This document shows positions 11,101 to 18,300 of a stretch of DNA of 64,000 nt, piece after piece. The DNA is from Paragorgia papillata. Its lineage: Eukaryota; Cnidaria; Anthozoa; Scleralcyonacea; Coralliidae. Numbering within the stretch: position 1 is the stretch's first letter; each line of letters starts with the position of its first letter. Under the pieces are notes generated by a model. It saw only the letters and a program-made list of their open reading frames with translations, did not search any database and was not told where the DNA came from. The translations under genes were made by a program, and so were the position numbers. The stretch is taken from positions 473,501 through 537,500 of the forward strand of contig JAWNZC010000013.1 in the NCBI GenBank assembly GCA_035771165.1. The letters run 5' to 3'.

Positions 11101-11529
11101 TTAAAGGTGAAGTGTAAAACGGTATTAATAACAACAGATGAATACTTGGAAAAAGTCAAGATTTGAAAGTCAAAGAAATGTCGTTTAATTGTATCGTGCA
11201 TACACAAATAATTTATTCATAATTCAGATTGAGCATTGGAACTCAATCCCAGATTGAGTTTCTAGGTCCGGTAACCGGACCTAGAAAGTGCTTGGATAAA
11301 ACCCCGGTACTCACAAACCCCGGTACTCACACAACTATACATGTAAATTAGAACGCAAAATGTAACAAAGTATGTCTAACCTTTTCTAACCTTTGACAGG
11401 CCTGACTTATGTAATCACTACTACATCAAAACATCGTTCCCAAATAAAGTTCACGACAATCACACGCTCACATTGGAACAAGCTGGCTTGGTCCCGAACG
11501 CAACACTCCATATACTCGTGAGAGGCTGA
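2115..11529 (+). CDS. UBXN11: UBX domain-containing protein 11, 5'-partial
   Basis: Twelve exons join in frame with GT-AG introns: 2115-2169, 2853-2926, 3658-3796, 5740-5861, 7502-7591, 7811-7888, 8093-8246, 8613-8716, 8799-8872, 9663-9741, 9929-9996, 11400-11529 (388 codons plus TGA). The first two encode a Leu/Glu/Lys-rich coiled coil, then comes a FLADYGMIWVG block (about residues 44-54). A SEP domain (about 131-200) starts at DPVPLTLYANGILMFSGPF and contains DGYFPSEL. A UBX fold (about 314-388) carries TSFPN and LVPNATLHILVRG. This order is that of metazoan UBXN11 (Socius), known as a UBX protein linked to Rnd GTPases and Gq signalling; UBX domains generally bind p97/VCP. The initiator and N-terminal exons were not found and probably lie upstream of the window or in unrecognised sequence. 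The short proline-rich C-terminal extension of the mammalian protein is absent. The introns are full of MITEs, SINEs and a GGAA tract. Confidence 0.92.
2351..2758. mobile_element. 408-bp Mutator-like element with captured coding piece
   Basis: The roughly 50-bp inverted ends start CAATCTCGTTCCCAGAGCCC and end in the complement. A perfect 9-bp TSD, CATTCAATT, lies at 2342-2350 and 2759-2767. It sits in UBXN11 intron 1. The interior is not ordinary MITE filler: it carries an open frame with a CxxC motif (2501-2686). Confidence 0.75.
2501..2686 (+). pseudogene. zinc-finger-like N-terminal fragment inside a Mutator-like element
   Basis: An ATG-initiated frame of 61 codons begins MSDDKTPVKTLPRS, continues with YVCRCCNSSF (a C-x2-C pair) and IDLFGEK, and ends at TAA just inside the right inverted repeat. 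The composition is far more coding-like than the flanking intron. It resembles the start of a zinc-finger-associated or THAP-like protein, but I cannot name the parent. The probable origin is capture of a host first exon by the element (Pack-MULE style); no splice donor or downstream exon is evident. It could also be a remnant of the element's own accessory ORF. Confidence 0.35.
2927..3657 (+). other. UBXN11 intron 2, nothing recognised
   Basis: AT-rich intron between clear GT and AG sites. Apart from short A/T runs and a TAATAATAAT stretch near 3300 I see no repeat family, RNA or exon in it. Confidence 0.6.
4274..4871. mobile_element. 598-bp TIR element, copy 1
   Basis: The ends are ATGGATAGTAAAA and the complement TTTTTACTATCCAT, with roughly 30-bp imperfect inverted repeats. 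It interrupts the 5S-SINE head; the word CTCTCACC occurs on both sides, so the TSD is 7 or 8 bp. A second copy at 27351-27947 differs by only about eight positions, so mobilisation was relatively recent. No transposase-like ORF was seen. Confidence 0.75.
4940..5375. mobile_element. 436-bp Mutator-like MITE in a SINE
   Basis: The inverted ends AGGCTTTTAGCCAG and (complement) AGGCTTATAGCCAG share an AGGGCGTCC inner block. The perfect 10-bp direct repeat GGAATGACCC at 4930-4939 and 5376-5385 lies within the 5S-like sequence, so the pre-insertion SINE can be read straight across. Confidence 0.75.
5509..5564. repeat. tight 26-bp-arm hairpin
   Basis: The arms CCAAGCAGCCGCCATACGGC and CAGTT pair with AACTGTGTCGTATGG and CGGCTGCTTGG across a 4-nt loop (CAGA) with one G-T/A-C position. 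It lies in UBXN11 intron 3 immediately after the 5S-SINE. It may be a minimal palindromic MITE or a transcribed hairpin; the loop is shorter than usual for a pre-miRNA. Confidence 0.6.
6155..6883. mobile_element. TIR element with nested inner inverted repeat
   Basis: The left end TTCTATACACAGGGAGCCCA (from 6155) is mirrored at 6850-6883. The arms include GGCAGCGCGTGGGCACC and GACGCGCGGGGGACTGTGG, about 85 bp in all. A second inverted pair inside (TTCCGCAAGTAGCCAGGACA near 6372, mirrored near 6575) makes a stem within a stem. Lysine-rich frames in the purine tract at 6240-6340 are not gene-like. Confidence 0.65.
7632..7790 (+). mobile_element. internally deleted 5S-derived SINE
   Basis: The head GGCGTGTGCTGTTAGGGCGC is joined directly to the tail CTCCGTAAAATCAACACCTA, so the 5S-like centre is missing. 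It ends with a TAAATAA(TAA)n tail near 7790, only about 20 bp upstream of UBXN11 exon 6 (7811). It lies in the 219-bp intron between the two SEP-domain exons. Confidence 0.7.
8028..8070. repeat. TTGCG pentanucleotide tract
   Basis: Short (GCGTT)n array shortly upstream of UBXN11 exon 7, which starts at 8093. Confidence 0.8.
9207..9471. repeat. (GGAA)n to (GGAG)n polypurine tract
   Basis: About 165 bp of pure GGAA units pass into about 95 bp of GGAG units and then GA. It lies in the UBXN11 intron 8873-9662. Open frames through it encode only Gly-Arg-Lys-Glu repeats and are artefacts. Confidence 0.97.
10285..10404. mobile_element. 120-bp palindromic MITE, TAA TSD
   Basis: The ends GGCCTGTTCCAAACGCCGCT and the complement GGCCCGTTCCAAACGCCGCT form arms of more than 40 bp around a short spacer. 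TAA is duplicated at 10282-10284 and 10405-10407, as expected of PIF/Harbinger-type insertion. It is nested in the hAT-type element. Confidence 0.8.
10614..10742 (+). pseudogene. hAT transposase N-terminal remnant
   Basis: A 42-residue frame begins MNKISSFFGGKRANSF, runs through an acidic Ser-rich stretch and PPKKV, and stops at TAG 10740. hAT-family transposases often start with an (I)SSFF-type motif followed by acidic/Ser sequence, and the host element has hAT-like TSDs. No BED finger, catalytic or dimerisation region follows, so this is a truncated relic. Confidence 0.5.
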
Positions 11530-11814
11530 TCTTTTCCTCGCGTTATACTTCAATATACTTGTAATTATATGACATTCTACTACGAACCGTGTTTACCGCT
11601 AGACATTAGTGCAGACTTGACAATGGTCGTATACATAGTGGTGTATATATATACATTTAGATTTTCAAGATATACAAACGGTTACTCAACCACTGTTCGT
11701 CAGAATAAGGTTATAGCTTTCCTAAGGTTTCGTAGTGACCCGGGTTTCACACGTTCTCTTTAAAATGTAAAAAAAATTACCCTTTTTTGCTTTGTGAATA
11801 GAGTCCCGTATACC
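11530..11814. other. UBXN11 3' flank, nothing recognised
   Basis: AT-rich sequence after the UBXN11 stop. I saw no canonical AATAAA before the minisatellite, so the 3' end of the transcript is undefined. Confidence 0.5.
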
Positions 11815-12520
11815 CAAACATACCAAAACGTACCAGAGCGCACAGAAACAGCAAAACGTATCCAAACATACCACAACGTACCAAAGCGTACCCAAACATA
11901 CCAAAACGTATCAGAACGTACCAGAGCGTACCCAAACATACCAAAACGTACCAGAGCGTACCCAAACATACCAAAACGTACCAGAGCGTACCCAAACATA
12001 CCAAAACGTACCAGAGCGTACCCAAACATACCAAAACGTACCAAAGCATATCCAAACGTACCAGAGCGCACCCAAACATAACAAAATGTACCAGAGCGTA
12101 CCCAAACATACCAAAACGTACCAGAGCGTACCCAAACATACCAAAACGTACCAGAGCGTATCCAAACATACCAAAACGTACCCAAACATACCCAAACATA
12201 CCAAAACGTACCAGAGCGTACCCAAACATACCAAAACGTACCAGAGCGTACCCAAACATACCAAAACGTACCGAAATGTACCAAAACGTCCAAATAACAT
12301 ACCAAAACGTATCGTAATGTACCGAAACGTACCCAAACATACCAAAACGTACCTAAATGTATCGAAACATACAAAAGCGTACCATAATTTACCAAAACGT
12401 TCCGAAATGTACTGAAACATACAAAAATGTACCCATACGTACCCAAAATATACCGAAACGTGCAAAAATGTACGTACACAAACATACCAAAACGTCCGAA
12501 ATGTATCAAAACCAGCGTCG
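11815..12520. repeat. 30-bp minisatellite
   Basis: About 700 bp of a unit built from CCCAAACATACCAAAACGTA and CCAGAGCGTA. It is most regular at 11930-12260 and degenerates toward 12520. Because 30 is divisible by 3 and the unit lacks stops, long frames are open on both strands; all have the same decapeptide periodicity and are artefacts. The array ends about 260 bp upstream of the armadillo-like ORF. Confidence 0.95.
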
Positions 12521-12784
12521 CATCTTGAATGATGCCTGGAGTAACACAGGTAAATCTCAAAAGTGAGCCTAAAATATTCTGCGTTGTGCGTCCGCTAAAA
12601 TGATGCGCGCGCAACACGTACAACTCGGTAATTAGCAAGTAATTGGATGATTAGACTATTTAGTGACGTCACAATAGTCATCTTGTGCTTTGTGAGGTGG
12701 AGGCCGGCTTTACTTAAGACTCGAAGCAGGCGAGAAGTATTTCGAATTAGAGTGGTACATTTGGTGAAATTACCCCCTGGAAAT

Positions 12785-13414
12785 ATGACAGCAGTGCTGG
12801 GGTTCCTGTCCTCCATCTTCCGTGCTTTTCGCCGTCGTCGCCACGCGACGCCGAGCGACCAACAGCTGGACGACATCGGGGCGATCATGGACGACGATTA
12901 TTACAAACGCGACATCGTGGTGGCGGGAAAAAAGATCTCGACGTCGCCTTACCTGCGGGAGCAGATCCGCGCGGTGCGGGACGTGGGACACCTCGCGTGG
13001 ATCGGCGGCCCTGCCGCGGCCAAGTTCGCCTCGAATCATCTCCTGGAGTTCGTCACGTTGCTGTTGCACGAGAGCACGCCGCTCGAACTCAAGAAACAGC
13101 TGCTGTTCGCGATCCTCGAGATTTGCATGGGCATGCGCGAGAACCAGGACAAAGCGCGCGAGATCGGCGTGATGACGATACTCCACGAGCTCTTGGATTC
13201 GCGCGACGCCGACGTTCGTCGTGGCGCCACGGCGTGTCTCGTGATCTTCGTCAACGACAATTACGACAATCACGAAGTTATACTGAAATTGCCGAAAATG
13301 AAGGAGAAGCTACTGCATACTCTACAGGACGATTGGCGCGCTTGGAAAAGAAACGAGGCCGCCAGATTGATTCTTATGTTAGGATTAAACAGGGTCGGGA
13401 TGGACATTCCCTAA
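12785..13414 (+). CDS. armadillo-like helical domain protein (ARMH2-like candidate)
   Basis: Intronless 209-codon ORF. I chose the ATG at 12785 (MTAVLGFLSSIFRAF) because the in-frame upstream extension to 12647 looks non-coding. The N-terminus is hydrophobic/basic, then DDDYYKRDIVVAGKKISTSP is followed by amphipathic helices with armadillo character: REQIRAVRDVGHLAWIGG, LLEFVTLLLHESTPLELKKQ, AREIGVMTILHELLDSRDAD, VRRGATACLVIFV. Such folds are protein-binding scaffolds, with no catalytic motif. The overall plan reminds me of ARMH2, but this is not certain enough for a symbol. About 12820-13260 is strikingly GC-rich with G/C third positions in an AT-rich locus, which argues for real coding selection and possibly a retrocopy or different origin. 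A 30-bp minisatellite lies just upstream. Confidence 0.75.
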   Translation: MTAVLGFLSSIFRAFRRRRHATPSDQQLDDIGAIMDDDYYKRDIVVAGKKISTSPYLREQIRAVRDVGHLAWIGGPAAAKFASNHLLEFVTLLLHESTPLELKKQLLFAILEICMGMRENQDKAREIGVMTILHELLDSRDADVRRGATACLVIFVNDNYDNHEVILKLPKMKEKLLHTLQDDWRAWKRNEAARLILMLGLNRVGMDIP

Positions 13415-13967
13415 TGCGTGGTTGCCTTTACGCTGGGTTTACCATAAACAAAACGATTGTTTCTTCTTGCTTGGCTGCTTACATGTGTGTTTGTACCCGT
13501 ATAATACTTTGTTCAGTGAAATAGTTTTCTTTTTATACCCCGAGTAACAGAAATCGAATTACTCAACCCACTGTAACGAAGTGGGCACTATACTTCCTCT
13601 TTTTAGGGCCTGTTCAAATGGTACCGAGTTATCTCAAGAGGTAGGGATAACTCGGGGACTAGGGTCAAAGTTGGCCCTGTTTCACATGATATCAAAACGC
13701 AGGTACCGAGTTACAGCCATATAGGTCAGTGGTTACAGCCCTTGGGGGCCGCTACTTTCGGATGGTTGAAATAGGTTAGGACAAAATATCAAAAGTCTCC
13801 GTTCATCAGTAACTATTTATTTCTTTACTACATTAGTGCTATTTTCATGTAACTTTTTCTGAGGATGATTCTGTAATTAACGACTACCTACCGAATTGAC
13901 TTAGTTATCAAGCGATGAATGGTATGAAACTGCCGCCAACGTTTTTATCACCAGACCTTACTACACC
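13415..13967. other. 3' flank with MITE fragment
   Basis: Mostly unremarkable AT-rich sequence. At 13606-13740 there is a partial inverted-repeat element (AGGGCCTGTTCAAATGGTAC, with internal ACCGAGTTA repeats); related pieces recur at 14420-14470. No exon was seen. Confidence 0.5.
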
Positions 13968-14273
13968 CATAGTTAATAGAAAATAGACATGGTTTGGAAG
14001 CTCACAAAAGTCACTGTTTTATGTTTTTGTTCAGGTTTATGGAAATTTTTGCACTTTCACGGTTACTGAACATATTGTGTTTTCTGTGTAATAAAGCAAT
14101 CATCCAAAGCAACGTTTGGGTTCAATCACTTAACTGTACTGTTTAAATATTAATAAACCTAAAACAAAGGATTTGGCACCTTCATGTACCTTTCAACATG
14201 AATCGTAGCTTGATTGTTAACCGCTTTGAAGTTTTCCGGGTTTCCAAACCATGTCTATTTTCTATTAACTATG
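13968..14273. mobile_element. 7-bp-TSD MITE family A, diverged copy
   Basis: The ends CATAGTTAATAGAAAATAGA and complement form arms that continue into GGTTTGGAAGCTC/GGGTTTCCAAACC. The flanking 7-mers are CTACACC (13961-13967) and CTATACC (14274-14280), an imperfect TSD as expected of an old copy. The interior matches the younger copies at 48277, 49542 and 58705 (for example ATTTAAATATTAATAAACC). Confidence 0.75.
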
Positions 14274-14462
14274 CTATACCAGATTGTCAGATTAGAATAT
14301 AAAACTCCGAACGTTACTTTCGGGGGGTCCGCTACTTTTTGGAAATTTCTGAAGTGTCACAAATTCAACGTTACTTTGGGGGGGGGGGGGGGGGCGTTAC
14401 TTTCGGAATTCTACGCTATATCTAGTCCCCGAGATAAGTTCATGCGAATACATCACCTCGAG

Positions 14463-14572
14463 CATAGTCAATGGAGATATGGTCTAGAAACTCGGCAAAC
14501 TTCAAAGCGCCCGAGCTGTGTTTTTATGTTGAACCGTACCTTACACCGTGCACATCCTTTGTTTTAGGTTTG
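14463..14572 (-). mobile_element. MITE family A, truncated copy
   Basis: One third of the element in reverse orientation: CATAGTCAATGGAGATATGG to CATCCTTTGTTTTAGG. It is cut off where a different inverted-repeat element starts at about 14574. Confidence 0.7.
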
Positions 14573-14573
14573 T

Positions 14574-14948
14574 TGATTGGCAACAAAAAATAAGTTTGTC
14601 TAATTTGAAAGAACTCATAAAATTGTAATAGAAGATCCTTTACAACTTTTTCGTATCTTTCGGCGTTTTCAAGATATTTCAATTTGTTTGATATGTAAAT
14701 GAGATGGTCTCTGACGTCAGGTGTGGGGTAAAATATTTTCATACAGAGCAAAATCACTTACATATCTAACGTGAAATGTTCAGCGTCGCAAGGAGTTTTT
14801 ATGTGCACAGTTTCAAATGATTTCGCTGAACAAACTTAGAGATATAACTGGTTTTGCTACATGTGAAAATATTTTACCCCACACCTGACGTCAGAGACCA
14901 TCTCATTTACATATCAAACGAATTGAAATATCTTGAAAACGAAGAGAG
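14574..14948. mobile_element. TIR element related to 52418-52749
   Basis: The arms AAGTTTGTCTAATTTGAAAG and GATATTTCAATTTGTTTGA plus a GACGTCAG block near 14715 are mirrored at 14885-14945. It shares more than 150 bp with 52418-52749 and is distantly related to the TTAA-flanked element at 16471-16944. The right arm is truncated against the next element. Confidence 0.65.
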
Positions 14949-15201
14949 CCAAACTGACCCAACCCGGGTCAGCTTTTCCCAACCCGGGTCAGCTTTTCTC
15001 AATCCGGGTCAGCTTTTCTCAACACAAATTATCATATTGCCAACACTTTACACGAGCCCGGGTCAAGTCAACCCCCGTGTTTACATTACGTGACCCATGC
15101 AGCTATCGTGTAAACACTAACAGGGGTTTATTCGCCGGGTTGACCCGGGTTGGCGAGCTAACCCGGGTTGGCTCTCAACCCGAGCTCGTGTAAAGGTCCC
15201 C
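14949..15201. mobile_element. partial MITE with ACCCGGGT repeats
   Basis: Three tandem CCGGGTCAGCTTTTCYCAA units (14965-15022) and a right end of CCCGGGTTGGC...CTCGTGTAAAGGTCCCC. The terminus is of the TTTACACGAG type found in several other elements here. Only one end looks intact. Confidence 0.55.
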
Positions 15202-15331
15202 ATACTCAAGCCTCGGGAGGATTTGTGAAACTTCCACAAATCCGCCCTCTGCTTTCGGGGACATATTTAATCACTAATTTCCCTCATGTCATGGTATTAC
15301 TTATAATTCTTTTACGGAAACCTCTCTATTA

Positions 15332-18300
15332 TTACAGTTCTTCTTTAGCGCTTTCCTTTCTAACTTCGACAACAATTTTTCCAATATTTTGATTACTCTC
15401 CATCAGCGAATGGGCCTTTTGGATGTCTTCCATCTTGAAAATCCGGTCAATCACCGGTTTCAACGCTCCAGACTCGAAATGAGGCAATGCGTGTTGTGAG
15501 AATTCTTCCACCAGTCTTCGTTTGTACTGAGAAAGAAAAGTATTGCTTGTAGTTCAAAATCGACTTTATCGTCGAAGGTTGGGTTTAGTCAGACTCAAAA
15601 TAGAAAACAAATCATGGCGATCGACTGACTAACCGACCGACCAATTGACCGCCCAATTGACTGACCGATCGACTGACCGACGGACGGACTGACCGACTGA
15701 CTGATTGATTGATTGACTGACTGACAGACCAGTTGACTGACAGACCAGTTGACTGACTGATTGATTGACTGACAGACCAGTTGACTGACTGACTGACCGA
15801 CCGATTGACTAACTCACCGACGGACCGACCAATTGACTAACCGACCGATTAACTGACTAACCGACCGACCAATTGACTGACGGACCGATGACTGACCGAC
15901 GGACAGACGAGCCGACAGACTGATCGACCGCTGGACTGACCGATTGCCTTCTCATTGTATGTCACCATGTAACATCAACACCAACCTCGAGTGGTCTACT
16001 TCTGAGAGTCGTTGCTAGGAGACTAGCTCGTTTCCTCAACAGGGCACCCAAAATGTTTCCATCGACATTTGCACCACCGAGTAAGCCATATAGCACCCAG
16101 CGTCCGTCTGTGGCGATACTCTTGAGATTCTGTTCAACGAACGATCCCCCGACACAATCTAGGATCACGTTGGCTCCAACACCTAGATTAGCGGAAAAAA
16201 CAACCTGCTAGTGCTTAGGAACCTAGGCCAGGTAGCTTTTGTTGATGGTTAAAAGCCATAATTATTTTATTTTTATCTAACTCATCGTTCGCGTCTTCAC
16301 ACGTTGCCGTTTACTGTACCTTAGGCCTGCGCTAAACGTCGCACAATCGACGAAATCAATTTAATTCAGACGAATTTAATTGTTTAAGTTTTATTCGACG
16401 AAACTCGACGTATAATTTAGGTCTGCGCAAAACGTCGCACAATCGACGAATTTAATTCAGACGAATTTAAAGTGCACATGAAACGAAAATTAAGTTTGTC
16501 TTATTTCAAAGAATACTTAAAATGATAGAGTAACATCTTTTGCAGTTTTTCGTTTCCTTGCTTCGTTGTTGAGATATTTCAGTTTGTTTGATATGCAAAT
16601 AAACAACTTGACGTCACATTTGCATAATGAGTTATCAGAGAAGGTTATATATCTTTGATATTATCAAACCAAATTTAATTCGAAGAAAGCGTGTCCGTGT
16701 GTTTCTCTCACAACACCAAACATGTAGAATTTTCAAGTGATTATGTTTGATAATAGCAAAGATATATAACCTTCTCTGATAACTCATTATGCACATGTGA
16801 CGTCAAGTTGTTTAATTTACATATCAAACAAACTGAAATATCTCAACAACGAAGCAAGGAAACAAAAGACTGCAAAAGATGTTACTCTATCATTTGAAGT
16901 GTTCTTTCAAATAAGACAAACTTAATTTTCGTTTCATGTGCACTTTAATTGTTTGAATTTTATTCGACGAAACTGCGACGTATAACTCGATAAAATTCGG
17001 CTCAAGAATTAAATTCGTCTCAGCAATTAAATTCGTCTGTGTCAGACGGATAATGCGACGATAATCCGTGTTCGAGTAAGTTACACGACGAATTATCGTC
17101 GCGTCGAATTAAATGTTTCTCTTCTGTCGGTGACAATTCGGTGCCATGTTTTCAAGAAGTCGTTTTCAGGATCCACGAGTCCAAGTAAAAACCATTAAAT
17201 TCAACTGAAATTCCACGTTTAACTCGACGTCGCATTTACGTCGCATTACCGACGAAGTTAATTCGAATTAAATTCGTCCGAATTAAATCGACACACGAAT
17301 TAAATTCGCCTCGGCAAATTAATTCGTCTGAGTCAGAGATATAGTGCGACGATAATGCGTGTTCGAGTTACACGACGAATTATGACAATTCGGCGCCATG
17401 TTTTGAGAAGTCGTTTTCAAGCTCAACGCGTCCAAGTAAAAACAATTAAATTCGACTGAAATTCGACGTCGCATTTCCGTCGCATTACTGACGACGTTTA
17501 AATTCGTCTGGATTAAACTCCTCTATTGTGCGACGTTTAGCGCAGGCCTAACGTTTGAGCTTGTCCGTTCCATGTTTACACCTATATTAAGCATTCATGA
17601 TTCATTCTCCGCGCTTTTCAATAAGTAGTTTTTATAAAAAGGAACAACAAGGTTCCAGGACGTATTATTGTACAAAATTTTCCAAAGAAAATGTCTAATT
17701 CTCTTCTATTTTCATTGAAATCAACTCAGAAATGTTCCCGCCAAAACTCGCATGTCGTTAAAAAACTGGCGTACATTACCGCTCTTTTCGGACGGCCTCT
17801 CAGAAACCAATTAACGTGGGCCATTTGACGTAATGACATAAAAACAAGTTCAGCTCTCTAATATTACTGGGTATTACCGTTCGTGTTGTTGAGTACCATT
17901 TCTGCGAAATTCTCGTGCTTATAATTTGCTCTTCCCTCTGCACCCAGTCGTTCAGCCACGTCCAGCTTCTCACTGGTTCCAGCAGTCGCTAAGGCACGAG
18001 CCTTGGCCAGTTTGATGAGCTGTATTGCTGCCGTCCCTACCCCACTGCCAGCCGCGTGGACAAGCACGTAGTCGCCAGGCTTGACGTTGCCAAGGAGATG
18101 TAACAGTTGGTAAGCAGTTAGCCAAACCTCGGGAATAGCAGCGGCGTTGGAGAGAGGAAAGTCCTTGGGTACTGGCATAACTAAGGCTTCGTTCACCGAA
18201 ACGTATTCTGCATAGCCACCACCTAAAAGAGCCAAGATAATTAAACAACTAATTATGCATGCACGTGTTTATACCCCGTCGTTTCAGAGGCTCTCCGTGG

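Noticed and set aside
11760..12638. Long open frames (up to 292 codons) on both strands
   Set aside because: They follow a 30-bp stop-free minisatellite; several frames on both strands are open together and give the same decapeptide repeat.
12770..13273. Minus-strand 167-codon frame opposite the armadillo-like ORF
   Set aside because: Shadow frame in GC-rich coding DNA; the plus frame has coherent helical heptads and a good start.
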